Of a DNA stretch of 64,000 nucleotides, positions 24,400 through 33,012 are shown one piece after another. This DNA is from Shimia sp. SK013 (GTDB taxonomy: Bacteria > Pseudomonadota > Alphaproteobacteria > Rhodobacterales > Rhodobacteraceae), in NCBI RefSeq assembly GCF_001292625.1, contig NZ_LAJH01000012.1, positions 310,001-374,000 on the forward strand, in the 5' to 3' direction. The notes under the pieces were generated by a model, which was not told the origin of the DNA, searched no databases, and worked only from the letters and a program-made list of their open reading frames with translations. Position numbers and translations under genes: made by a program. Within the stretch, counting starts at the first letter, position 1. Every line of letters starts with the position of its first letter.

Positions 24400-25766
24400 T
24401 GCGGCGGGCGTCGCTGCGGCTGCGGTTGTTTGTTGTGATCCTGACGCCGTTGATCGCGATGGCGATCCTGTTGGGGTTTTGGCGGTTCACGGTTGCACAG
24501 CAAACCGCGCAAGAGCTGTTTGATCGCTCTTTGTTGTCAACGGCGTTGGCGATTTCACGGGATGTGGCGGTGTCGGGCGGAGACGCTTTGTCACCCACCA
24601 CTCGGAGTTTGATCCGCGATGTCGCGGGTGGGGAGGTGTTTTATCACGCCACCGGACCCGGCGGCAGTTACGTCACGGGCTACGCTTATCCACCGACCAG
24701 CCTGACGGCCCTTCAGATGGAGCGGAACAAGCCGAACGTGTTTGAGGCGGTTTACCGCGGCGAAGGTGTGCGGGTCATGAAAGTCACAGAGCAAGTGACG
24801 GTTGACACTTTGACCGGTGACACAACGGTGACTGTCTGGCAGCGATTGAGCGACCGCAACCGGATTGCGGTGGATTTGGCGTTTCGGGCCGCCGCACTGA
24901 TTGGCGCGCTGGTGGCGACGGTGGCGCTTGTGGTTTGGTTTGGGGTGGCGATTGGTTTGCGCCCACTTTTGAATTTGGAGGAGGCTATCGCTGTGCGTTC
25001 TCCAGACGACCTTAGCCGGATCAAACGAGCGGTGCCGATGGAGGCGCGTGGCATTGTGCGCACTCTGAACCGTCTTTTTTCCAAGGTGGATGCCAGCATG
25101 AATGCGCATCAGACGTTTATTTCGGACGCGGCGCATCAGCTGCGCAATCCGGCGGCAGCGGTGCAGTCCATGGCCGAAAGCCTGCGCAATGCGCCAAGCG
25201 AGCAGGAGCGTGAACGGCGCACGGAGGAGCTGATATCTGCGGCGCGTGCCTCGGCACGGGTGACGGAGCAACTCTTGTCGTTGGACCGATTACGCCAGCC
25301 GCTTGGGTCGGGCCATTTCCGAGAGGTAGATTTGACGGCGTTGATGCGTCAGGTGTGTTCGGACGTGGGGCCGGCGGTGTTGTCAGCGGACATCGATTTT
25401 GTGGTTGATCTGCCAGATAGGCCTATGGCGGTTTCTTGTGATCCGCTGTTTGTCAGCGAGGCGGTCAAGAACCTTGTGGACAATGCGCTTAAGCACGGCG
25501 GCGAGACCTTAAGCAGCATTTCGGTGGCAGTGTCCTCCAATAAGGACAGCGTGGACATAACAGTGTCCGACGACGGAAAGGGCCTTGTGCCGGAAGAAGC
25601 GGCGACGGCCTTTGGGCGGTTTTCCCAGATTGAACCGTCAGAAGGTAGCGGCCTTGGGTTGGCGATTGTGTCCTCGGTCGCCGAACAGCACGGCGGGACT
25701 GTAACAATCAATCGTGTTGAGAAAGGCGCGAGCCTTTCGGTGATGTTGCCACGGCTTCAGGCGTGA
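24399..25766 (+). CDS. tctE: sensor histidine kinase TctE
   Basis: 455 aa membrane kinase. Two helices (about 8-26 and 163-187) flank a periplasmic sensor region of about 135 residues containing the TctE-type sequence TRSLIRDVAGGEVFYHATGP. H-box FISDAAHQLRNPAAAVQS, N-box NLVDNALKHGG, G1 VSDDGKGL and G2 GSGLGLAIV are intact. Partner of TctD and co-transcribed with it. After it there are about 280 bases without a convincing gene. Confidence 0.92.
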   Translation: MRRASLRLRLFVVILTPLIAMAILLGFWRFTVAQQTAQELFDRSLLSTALAISRDVAVSGGDALSPTTRSLIRDVAGGEVFYHATGPGGSYVTGYAYPPTSLTALQMERNKPNVFEAVYRGEGVRVMKVTEQVTVDTLTGDTTVTVWQRLSDRNRIAVDLAFRAAALIGALVATVALVVWFGVAIGLRPLLNLEEAIAVRSPDDLSRIKRAVPMEARGIVRTLNRLFSKVDASMNAHQTFISDAAHQLRNPAAAVQSMAESLRNAPSEQERERRTEELISAARASARVTEQLLSLDRLRQPLGSGHFREVDLTALMRQVCSDVGPAVLSADIDFVVDLPDRPMAVSCDPLFVSEAVKNLVDNALKHGGETLSSISVAVSSNKDSVDITVSDDGKGLVPEEAATAFGRFSQIEPSEGSGLGLAIVSSVAEQHGGTVTINRVEKGASLSVMLPRLQA

Positions 25767-26049
25767 GAGGCGTTGGGCGCGGCGCGGGTATCTGACGCTG
25801 AACTTTGGGGCATTTTCCAAGGTGCGAAGCGCCGCCACGCGGATAAATGCAATACTCAGGAATTTCCTGTTGATCTATATGCTTTGGTTGTGCTGAAGAT
25901 TGGTCAATCCCGACAATAAAGGCATTGCGCGCTGCTGTCCGGGTGAGCGGAGCCTGTCTGCTCAAAGTGAGGGTGTTGCTGCCCCACGTGCGCAAATGGC
26001 TCCTTTTCAACACTCAGGCGGCGCGCCGCCATCGTCGAAAGGATTAACC
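25767..26049. other. 283-base gap upstream of aminotransferase
   Basis: No convincing ORF; a frame open from 25900 runs into the aminotransferase but has no ribosome-binding site or family-like sequence. Contents seen: GAGC...GCTC pairing around 25947-25967, a C/G-rich stretch with GCCCCACGTGC, and the perfect palindrome listed separately. The length suggests a leader or regulator-binding region for the downstream catabolic cluster. Confidence 0.4.
26017..26030. promoter_or_regulatory. 14-bp perfect palindrome in aminotransferase leader
   Basis: GGCGGCGCGCCGCC is self-complementary over 14 bases and ends 19 bases before the ATG at 26050, overlapping the region where a ribosome-binding site would be exposed. 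It could be an operator or an mRNA hairpin; with only G and C it may also be chance in a G+C-rich genome. Confidence 0.3.
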
Positions 26050-27423
26050 ATGCTACACAACGATAAACTGGAACAGTGGGACCGCGAGTCGTTTTTCCAT
26101 CCGTCCACACATCTTGCAGAGTTCGCGCGAGGGAACCTGCCGCAACGTGTTGTGACCGGCGGTGACGGATGCCACATCGAGGACCGGAGTGGGGCGCGGA
26201 TGCTGGACGCGTTTGCCGGGCTGTATTGTGTCAACGTTGGTTACGGGCGACCCGAAATCGCCGAAGCGATTGCCGAGCAGGCCAAGGAGTTGGCGTATTA
26301 TCATTCCTATGTCGGGCATGGCACCGAGGCGTCAATAACGCTGGCCAAAATGGTGCTGGACCGCGCACCTGATCACATGTCCAAAGTCTATTTTGGCCTG
26401 TCGGGTTCGGATGCCAACGAGACCAACGTCAAGCTGATTTGGTACTATAACAACATTCTTGGTCGTCCACAGAAGAAGAAAATCATCTCGCGCTGGCGTG
26501 GGTACCACGGGTCCGGCCTGATGACCGGCTCGCTGACCGGATTGGAGTTGTTTCACAACAAGTTCGATCTGCCGTTGGCGCAGGTTTTGCACACCGACGC
26601 GCCGTATTATTTCCGGCGCAAGGATCAAAGCCAAAGCGAGGCACAGTTTGTGGCGCAATGCGTGGCCTCGCTGGAGGAGATGATTGCACGGGAAGGGGCC
26701 GACACCATTGCGGCCTTTATTGGCGAGCCGGTGCTTGGCACAGGTGGTATTGTTCCGCCACCAGAGGGCTACTGGCCTGCCATTCAAGCGGTTTTGGACA
26801 AACACGATATTCTGTTGGTGGCTGACGAAGTTGTCACAGGTTTTGGCCGACTTGGCAGCATGTTTGGATCAGAACATTACGGCATGAAGCCCGATCTGAT
26901 CACCATCGCCAAAGGGCTGACCTCTGCTTATGCACCACTGTCGGGTTCGATTGTATCTGACAAAATCTGGGCGGTGTTGGAGCAGGGCACCGATGAGAAC
27001 GGACCGATTGGCCACGGTTGGACTTATTCCGCGCATCCAATTGGTGCGGCGGCAGGCGTGGCGAATTTGCAGCTGATCGACAGTCTCAATCTGATTGAGA
27101 ACGCGGGCAGCACCGGAGCCTATCTGAATGCCAGCATGTCTGCTGCGTTGGCGGATCATGCAAATGTCGGTGAAATACGTGGCGAAGGTATGCTGTGCGC
27201 AATCGAGTTTGTGGCCGACAAGGACAGCCGCACGTTCTTTGATGCGGGCGACAAGATTGGGCCGCAGATTGCCGCCAAACTTTTGGAGCAGGACAGTGTG
27301 ATTGCCCGCGCCATGCCGCAGGGTGACATCCTCGGGTTCGCGCCGCCGTTTTGTCTGACCCGCGCAGAGGCCGACCAAGTTGTTGCCGCGACAGTGCGTG
27401 CTGTTACGTCGGTTTTGCCATGA
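26050..27423 (+). CDS. class III PLP-dependent aminotransferase
   Basis: 457 aa omega-type aminotransferase. Landmarks: GLYCVNVGYGRPEIAEAIAEQA, the phosphate loop SGSDANET, the cofactor Asp in LLVADEVVTGFGRLG and the Schiff-base Lys in ITIAKGLTSAYAPLSG near residue 287. The start at 26050 (MLHNDKLEQWDRESFFHP) fits the family; GAAAGGA lies upstream. It is first in a cluster with a DoeA-like hydrolase and an ArgE-type deacetylase, so a diamino acid such as diaminobutyrate is a possible substrate, by analogy to DoeD. That substrate is inference. Confidence 0.9.
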   Translation: MLHNDKLEQWDRESFFHPSTHLAEFARGNLPQRVVTGGDGCHIEDRSGARMLDAFAGLYCVNVGYGRPEIAEAIAEQAKELAYYHSYVGHGTEASITLAKMVLDRAPDHMSKVYFGLSGSDANETNVKLIWYYNNILGRPQKKKIISRWRGYHGSGLMTGSLTGLELFHNKFDLPLAQVLHTDAPYYFRRKDQSQSEAQFVAQCVASLEEMIAREGADTIAAFIGEPVLGTGGIVPPPEGYWPAIQAVLDKHDILLVADEVVTGFGRLGSMFGSEHYGMKPDLITIAKGLTSAYAPLSGSIVSDKIWAVLEQGTDENGPIGHGWTYSAHPIGAAAGVANLQLIDSLNLIENAGSTGAYLNASMSAALADHANVGEIRGEGMLCAIEFVADKDSRTFFDAGDKIGPQIAAKLLEQDSVIARAMPQGDILGFAPPFCLTRAEADQVVAATVRAVTSVLP

Positions 27424-27442
27424 TTTCGAAAGGAGCCACACG

Positions 27443-28627
27443 ATGACCCAGTCAAAAGCCCCGTTCAGCATTGCGGAATATGAACGCCGCTTGGCCAAAA
27501 CCCGCGTCGCGATGGCGGCTGCGGGGCTGGATGTGCTGTTTGTCACGGATCCCTCCAATCAGGCTTGGCTTACCGGCTATGATGGGTGGTCGTTTTACGT
27601 GCATCAGGGGGTGATCGTCACAATGGATGGACCGCCGATCTGGTGGGGGCGGTACATGGACATGATGGGCGGGCGTCGCACGTGTTGGATGGATCACGAT
27701 CACATCCTTGGCTATGGCGACCATTATGTGCAGTCCACCGAGGTGCATCCGATGCAGGATCTGGCGCAGCATCTGAGTGCGCGTGGATTTGCCCGCCAGC
27801 GCATCGGTGTGGAGATGGAGAACTACTATTATTCCGCCAAAGCGCACGCTGTGCTGAGTGCTGAGCTGCCCGACGCAACATTGGTGGACGCAACAGCGCT
27901 TGTGAATTGGCAGCGGCTGATCAAGTCCGACGCAGAGCTTGATTTTGTGCGCAAAGCGGCGCGGATTTCGGACAAGGTGATGCGCACGGCGTTGGAGCGC
28001 GCCGAGCCAGGTGTGCGTAAAAACGATCTGGTGGCGGACATCATGCACGCCGGCATCACAGGCGTGGACGAGGACTGGGGCGACTATCCAGCCATCGTGC
28101 CGCTGACGCCTTCGGGATTGGACGCGACTGCTGCGCATCTGACGTGGGATGGAACTCCGATGCAGGCGGGTGAGGCGACGTTCTTTGAGTTGTCAGGCTG
28201 TTACCGCCGCTATCACGCGCCATTGTGTCGGACGATTTTCCTTGGCACCCCATCTGAAGACATGCGGCGGGCCGAAGCCGCCCAGCTTGAAGGGATTACA
28301 GCGGGTCTTGAAGCTGCGCGGGCTGGCAACCGCACCTGTGACATTGCCAATGCGTTTATGCATGTGCTTGCCAAACATGGTATCGAGCGGTCAGGCCGCA
28401 TGGGCTATCCGGTTGGGCTGAGCTATCCGCCGGATTGGGGGGAGCGCACGGCGTCGATCCGCAGCGAAGACGAAACCGTTCTGGAGTCGGGTATGGTGTT
28501 TCACTTTATGCCTGCGTTGTGGATGGACAGTTGGGGGCTTGAGACCACCGAAACCATCCTGATCCGAACCGACGGCGCTGCGGAGCCATTGTGTGATGTG
28601 GACCGTCAATTGTTTGTCAAAGGCTGA
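27443..28627 (+). CDS. DoeA-like (ectoine hydrolase-like) M24-fold protein
   Basis: 394 aa. The fold is creatinase/aminopeptidase P: N-terminal domain (SNQAWLTGYDGWSFYVHQG) and C-terminal pita-bread domain. As I recall the ectoine hydrolase DoeA, it shares the blocks DPSN-AWLTGYDGWSFYVHQ, RTCWMD, DHYVQ, NYYxSAKA, DYPAIVP, GxSYPPDWGERT and the end RQLFVK. The metal ligands of true M24 peptidases are missing: the usual DxG...SDxTR is ELSGCYRRYHAPLCR and the HGLG His region is VGLSYPPDWGE. So it should be a metal-free C-N hydrolase, not a peptidase. AGGAG precedes the ATG. Confidence 0.82.
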   Translation: MTQSKAPFSIAEYERRLAKTRVAMAAAGLDVLFVTDPSNQAWLTGYDGWSFYVHQGVIVTMDGPPIWWGRYMDMMGGRRTCWMDHDHILGYGDHYVQSTEVHPMQDLAQHLSARGFARQRIGVEMENYYYSAKAHAVLSAELPDATLVDATALVNWQRLIKSDAELDFVRKAARISDKVMRTALERAEPGVRKNDLVADIMHAGITGVDEDWGDYPAIVPLTPSGLDATAAHLTWDGTPMQAGEATFFELSGCYRRYHAPLCRTIFLGTPSEDMRRAEAAQLEGITAGLEAARAGNRTCDIANAFMHVLAKHGIERSGRMGYPVGLSYPPDWGERTASIRSEDETVLESGMVFHFMPALWMDSWGLETTETILIRTDGAAEPLCDVDRQLFVKG

Positions 28628-28630
28628 GCG

Positions 28631-29788
28631 ATGATTGACGCCACCAAAGCGCTGTTGTCTGAGCTGATTGGCTTTGAAACGGTCTCAGCGGACAGCAATC
28701 TGGAGATGATTGCGTGTCTGGCCGGGCGCTTGGAGGACTGTGGCGCCAAGGTGGAGGCGATGATCGATCCCAGCGGGAAGAAAGCCAACCTGTTTGCCAC
28801 GCTGGGGCCGGAGCGCGACGGGGGCATCGTCCTGTCGGGCCATACCGACGTGGTGCCTGTCACGGATCAGGATTGGCACAGCGATCCGTTTGTGATGGAG
28901 GAGCGCGACGCGCGGCTTTATGGGCGCGGCAGTTGCGACATGAAGGGGTTCATCGCGGCGGCGGTGACGATGGCGCCGGAATTTGCAGCGCAGGTTGCCG
29001 AGCGGCCGTTGCACTTTGCCTTTACCTACGACGAAGAAACCGGCTGCGTCGGGGCGGGGCATTTGGTGCAAACTCTAAAGGAGCGCGGGCTGAAACCTCG
29101 GATGGCGTTGATCGGTGAGCCGACCAGCATGCGCATCATTGAAGGCCACAAGGGGTGTCATGAATATACGACCCGGTTTCATGGGCTTGAGGGCCATGGA
29201 TCAGCGCCTGATTTGGGTGTGAACGCGGTCGAGTATGCGGTGCGGTATGTGGCGCGGCTGTTGGCGGTCAAGGACCAGCTTAGGGGGATGGCCCCGGTGG
29301 ACAGCCGGTTTGATCCGCCATGGACCACCGTGAATGTCGGTGCGTTTCAGGGCGGTAGCGTGCACAACGTTATCGCGCCGAAAGCCGAAGTTGCGTGGGA
29401 AATGCGGCCGGTTCAAACCAGCGATGCGGATTTTGTGAAACAACATCTGCAAGCATACTGCCGGGATGAATTGCTGCCGCTGATGCGCGCGGTTTATCCC
29501 GACGCAAAGATTGACACCGAGGTGGTGGGCGAAGTTGTGGGGCTGGTTCCCGAAGACAGCAATGAGGCGCGGCGTTTGCTTATGGACCTGACAGGAGCCA
29601 ACAGCGCCGAGTTGGTGCCGTTTGGCACTGAGGCGGGGCTGTTCCAATCCATGGGCATGGATGTGGTCGTCTGTGGACCCGGCGACATAGCGCAGGCCCA
29701 TAAGGCCAATGAGTTTGTCGCGGTTGCGCAGCTTGAGGCGTGCCTTGGGGTGCTGGACGGGTTGGCTGGCAAGCTCGCTGAGCTATGA
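28631..29788 (+). CDS. argE: ArgE-type deacetylase (M20 family)
   Basis: 385 aa. M20 metal site: GHTDVVPV, YGRGSCDMKGFIAA, then the catalytic Glu pair in DEETGCVGAGH and a further ligand Glu in IGEPTSMRIIEGHKG; closing His region is TEAGLFQSMG. Sequence is close to acetylornithine deacetylase. It starts 3 bases after the DoeA-like stop, so the two are co-translated. In this context it may remove the acetyl group from N-acetyl-diaminobutyrate rather than acetylornithine; alphaproteobacteria normally make ornithine through ArgJ, which supports a catabolic role. Confidence 0.88.
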   Translation: MIDATKALLSELIGFETVSADSNLEMIACLAGRLEDCGAKVEAMIDPSGKKANLFATLGPERDGGIVLSGHTDVVPVTDQDWHSDPFVMEERDARLYGRGSCDMKGFIAAAVTMAPEFAAQVAERPLHFAFTYDEETGCVGAGHLVQTLKERGLKPRMALIGEPTSMRIIEGHKGCHEYTTRFHGLEGHGSAPDLGVNAVEYAVRYVARLLAVKDQLRGMAPVDSRFDPPWTTVNVGAFQGGSVHNVIAPKAEVAWEMRPVQTSDADFVKQHLQAYCRDELLPLMRAVYPDAKIDTEVVGEVVGLVPEDSNEARRLLMDLTGANSAELVPFGTEAGLFQSMGMDVVVCGPGDIAQAHKANEFVAVAQLEACLGVLDGLAGKLAEL

Positions 29789-29805
29789 TCCGCACCGCGT
29801 GAAAA

Positions 29806-29839
29806 GCAAGAGTTTGGAAATATTGCAAAAATCTCTTGC
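29806..29839. promoter_or_regulatory. inverted repeat upstream of LIV binding-protein gene
   Basis: GCAAGAG (29806-29812) and CTCTTGC (29833-29839) form a 7-bp perfect inverted repeat with a 20-base spacer. Three GCAAAA elements follow at about 29825, 29868 and 29889. No U tract follows the stem, so an operator is as likely as a terminator of argE. Confidence 0.4.
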
Positions 29840-29916
29840 CTGACACGTGGTCGATCCCGCAGTCTTCGCAAAATTGATCTCAGAATTTATGCAAAACCAC
29901 TCGAGGGGAGGGAACT

Positions 29917-31056
29917 ATGAAATTGAAACAATTACTTGTGACGGCAGCGTGCACAGCATTGCTTGCGACAACGGTGCAGGCCGAGGGCGTTAAGGTCGGC
30001 ATGATCACCACATTGTCCGGCGGCGGCGCTGGATTGGGGATTGATGTTCGGGACGGGTTTATGCTGGCGGTCGAGCAGGCCGGTCGCAGCGATCTGGAAG
30101 TTGTCATCGAGGATGATCAGCGCAAGCCGGACGTGGCGGTTCAGCTGGCCGATAAGATGATTCAATCCGAGAAGGTTGATGTGCTGACCGGGATCATCTG
30201 GTCCAATCTTGCGATGGCCGTGGTGCCCGCAACCGTGGCGCAGAACAAATTTTACCTCTCGCCAAACGCGGGCCCGTCGGCCTTGGCCGGTAAGGGCTGC
30301 CACAAAAACTATTTCAACGTGGCATGGCAGAACGACAACCTGCACGAAGCTGCAGGCGCCTATGCCAATACGGCTGGGCTTGGCAATTCCTTCATTCTGG
30401 CGCCAAATTATCCGGCGGGTAAGGACGCTTTGACCGGATATAAGCGGTTCTACGAAGGTGCGCTGGCGGGGGAGCTTTATACCAAGCTTGGGCAGACAGA
30501 CTATGCCAGCGAGATTGCGCAGATCCGCGCGTCCGGAGCTGACAGCGTCTATTTCTTCCTGCCGGGCGGCATGGGGATTTCCTTCCTCAAACAATATGCC
30601 GACAGCGGTGTGGACCTGCCTGTCGTTGGGCCAGCTTTCAGCTTTGATCAGGGCATCCTGCAGGCGGTTGGTGCGGCGGCTTTGGGTGTGCGCAACACGT
30701 CGCAATGGTCCAAGGATATCGACAACGCAACCAACGCCGCCTTTGTGGAAAGCTTTGCTGCCAAATACGGACGTCTGCCGTCGCTCTATGCCAGCCAAGG
30801 GTTTGATACTGCGAACCTGTTGATTTCCGCGATGGACAAGGCGGATGTTGCGGATCAGGACGCATTCCGCGCAGCCCTTCAGACAGCTGATTTTGCCTCC
30901 ACGCGGGGGGATTTTGCCTTTGGTCCTAACAATCACCCGATTCAGGACATTTATGTGCGCGAAGTCATTCAGGAAGGCGATGTCTTTACCAACAAGATCA
31001 TCTCCGTAGGTCTGGAAGATCGTGGTGATGCCTATGCGGCTGATTGTAAGATGTAA
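29917..31056 (+). CDS. LIV-type ABC transporter substrate-binding protein
   Basis: 379 aa periplasmic protein of the Leu/Ile/Val-binding (Peripla_BP_6) family. The signal peptide is KLKQLLVTAACTALLATTVQA. Mature start EGVKVGMITTLSGGGAGLGI is typical, as are LLISAMDKADVADQDAFRAAL and DFAFGPNNHPIQDIYV near the C-terminus. It delivers its ligand to the LivHMGF complex encoded downstream. Family members bind amino acids, amides, urea or aromatic acids; the cluster suggests a compact amino-acid-like or ectoine-like solute. GGGGAGGGA precedes the ATG. Confidence 0.92.
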   Translation: MKLKQLLVTAACTALLATTVQAEGVKVGMITTLSGGGAGLGIDVRDGFMLAVEQAGRSDLEVVIEDDQRKPDVAVQLADKMIQSEKVDVLTGIIWSNLAMAVVPATVAQNKFYLSPNAGPSALAGKGCHKNYFNVAWQNDNLHEAAGAYANTAGLGNSFILAPNYPAGKDALTGYKRFYEGALAGELYTKLGQTDYASEIAQIRASGADSVYFFLPGGMGISFLKQYADSGVDLPVVGPAFSFDQGILQAVGAAALGVRNTSQWSKDIDNATNAAFVESFAAKYGRLPSLYASQGFDTANLLISAMDKADVADQDAFRAALQTADFASTRGDFAFGPNNHPIQDIYVREVIQEGDVFTNKIISVGLEDRGDAYAADCKM

Positions 31057-31066
31057 GTGACTTTTG

Positions 31067-31092
31067 GCCCGCCCCGGGGTATCGGGGCGGGC
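31067..31092 (+). promoter_or_regulatory. stem-loop between binding protein and livH
   Basis: GCCCGCCCC, eight-base loop, GGGGCGGGC: a perfect 9-bp G+C stem 11 bases after the binding-protein stop, followed by ACTTTCTT. It probably stabilises the binding-protein mRNA or lets only part of transcription continue into livH. Confidence 0.65.
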
Positions 31093-31109
31093 ACTTTCTT
31101 GGGGAAGAC

Positions 31110-32027
31110 ATGTCCTGGATCTTACTTGTGGAGCAGGCGCTGAACGGGCTGCAATTCGGCGTGATGCTGTTTTTAATGGCTGCGGGGCTGACGCTGATAT
31201 TCGGGGTCATGGGGCTGATCAACCTCGCGCATGGCTCGCTTTATATGGTTGGTGCGTTTGCCGCCGCCGCGGTGGCCGCAGCGACAGGGTCGTTCGTTTT
31301 GGCGTTGATCGCCAGTTTGGCAGCCGCCGCGTTGGCCGGAGTATTGATCGAGGCCACAATTATCCGCCGCCTTTATGATCGGGACCATCTTGATCAGGTG
31401 CTAGCGACCTTTGCGCTGATCCTGATTTTTTCTGAGGGCACGCGTTGGGCGTTTGGCTCTTTTCCGCTTTTTTTGGACCGACCCGAAGCTTTGTCCGGCA
31501 CGGTGTCGCTGCCATTTGGCATTGAATATTCGCGCTACAGATTGGCGTTGATCGGTGTGGGGTTAGCTGTGGCGGCTGGGCTGTTCTGGATGATTGCCAA
31601 GACGCGGGTTGGCATTCGCATTCGTGCTGGCGAAAACGACCGCGAGATGATTGCCGCGCTAGGGGTCGATATTTCGCGGCTATATACGCTTGTGTTTGCA
31701 TTGGGGGCAGCGCTTGCCGGACTGGCGGGCGCGTTGATTGGCGCGATCCAATCGGTGCAGGTCGGCATGGGCGAGCCGGTTCTTATTCTTGCTTTTGTTG
31801 TGATCGTGATTGGTGGGATCGGGTCGGTGCAAGGGGCCTTGGTCGGGGCCATTCTGGTTGGCCTCACCGACACGCTTGGCGGCTTTCTTTTGCCCAAGGC
31901 TTTTGCGCTTTTCCTGTCTCCGGCGGCGGCCACGTCGGTGGGATCCTCTCTGGCCTCGATGTCCATCTACATCCTGATGGCGGGTGTTCTTTTGGTGCGG
32001 CCCAAGGGCCTGTTTGGGGGCGCATGA
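31110..32027 (+). CDS. livH: branched-chain-type ABC permease LivH
   Basis: 305 aa inner-membrane permease with about eight hydrophobic helices. The family pattern GLTLIFGVMGLINLAHGSLYMVGAF lies at about 27-51, and the EAA-like coupling loop is in ALGVDISRLYTLVFALGAALAGLAGAL. Pairs with LivM to form the channel for the binding protein upstream. The stop is followed by the livM ATG after 1 base. Confidence 0.93.
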   Translation: MSWILLVEQALNGLQFGVMLFLMAAGLTLIFGVMGLINLAHGSLYMVGAFAAAAVAAATGSFVLALIASLAAAALAGVLIEATIIRRLYDRDHLDQVLATFALILIFSEGTRWAFGSFPLFLDRPEALSGTVSLPFGIEYSRYRLALIGVGLAVAAGLFWMIAKTRVGIRIRAGENDREMIAALGVDISRLYTLVFALGAALAGLAGALIGAIQSVQVGMGEPVLILAFVVIVIGGIGSVQGALVGAILVGLTDTLGGFLLPKAFALFLSPAAATSVGSSLASMSIYILMAGVLLVRPKGLFGGA

Positions 32028-32028
32028 C

Positions 32029-33012
32029 ATGACGCGGGAAAGCTGTTTGAACGTCGTCTTGATGGGGCTTTTGCTGGCTGTACCGTTGGCGGCATGGGCA
32101 TTGGATGAGCCATTTATCATCACGCTGACCACGCGCGCCGTGATTTTCGCAATTGCGGGCGTGGGGCTTAATCTGGCGCTTGGGTTTGGCGGTCTGGTGA
32201 GCTTTGGGCATGCTGCGTTTTTTGGGTTGGGCGGATATGCGATGGGCATTCTGGCCTATCATGCACAGACCTATACGCCGTTGATGGACTGGCCGTTTGT
32301 GATTGAGGGCACGAAATCGATGCTGGTGATTTGGCCTGTGGCCATAGTGGCGAGCGGTCTTGCTGCTTTGGCGATTGGCGCGCTCAGCCTGCGCACGTCG
32401 GGTGTGTATTTCATCATGATCACCTTAGCTTTTGGGCAGATGTTTTTCTATTTCACCATCAGTTGGTCGGCCTACGGGGGCGAGGACGGGTTGTCGATCT
32501 ATGTGCGCAATTCGTTTCCGGGGTTGAACACGATGGATCCGATCCAGTTTTTCGCGATTTGTTACGGTCTGTTGCTGCTCGTTCTGTGGGGCGTGCACCG
32601 TATGGCCAACGCGTCTTTCGGTCTGGCATTGCGGGCGGCGCGGCAAAACGAAGAACGCTTGCAGGCGGTTGGGCAGGTGCCGTATCGACTATACCTCACG
32701 GCCTTTGCGATATCGGGCGCGATCACCGGTTTGGCCGGGGCGTTGTTTGCCGATTTGAATCGCTTTGTCAGCCCATCGATGCTGAGTTGGCAGACCTCTG
32801 GCGAGATCATGGTGTTTGTCATCCTCGGTGGCGTGGGACGGGTTTACGGTCCGGTGGCCGGGGCGGCTTTGTTTATTCTTCTGGAGCACACGCTTGGGGG
32901 TCTCAGCCCTTATTGGCACGTGTACTTGGGGGCCATTTTGCTGGGTGTCGTGCTGTTTGCACGGGGCGGCATTTTTGGACTGCTTGCCGGGCGGGAGGTG
33001 GCGCATGACTGA
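32029..33012 (+). CDS. livM: branched-chain-type ABC permease LivM
   Basis: 327 aa permease starting MTRESCLNVVLMG, one base after livH. Family features: GVGLNLALGFGGLVSFGHAAFFGLGGYAMG in the first half and the coupling region RAARQNEERLQAVGQVPYRLYLTAFAISGAITGLAGALFADLN. About eight to nine helices. The earlier open frame upstream lies within livH and is not used. It overlaps livG by 8 bases. Confidence 0.93.
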   Translation: MTRESCLNVVLMGLLLAVPLAAWALDEPFIITLTTRAVIFAIAGVGLNLALGFGGLVSFGHAAFFGLGGYAMGILAYHAQTYTPLMDWPFVIEGTKSMLVIWPVAIVASGLAALAIGALSLRTSGVYFIMITLAFGQMFFYFTISWSAYGGEDGLSIYVRNSFPGLNTMDPIQFFAICYGLLLLVLWGVHRMANASFGLALRAARQNEERLQAVGQVPYRLYLTAFAISGAITGLAGALFADLNRFVSPSMLSWQTSGEIMVFVILGGVGRVYGPVAGAALFILLEHTLGGLSPYWHVYLGAILLGVVLFARGGIFGLLAGREVAHD

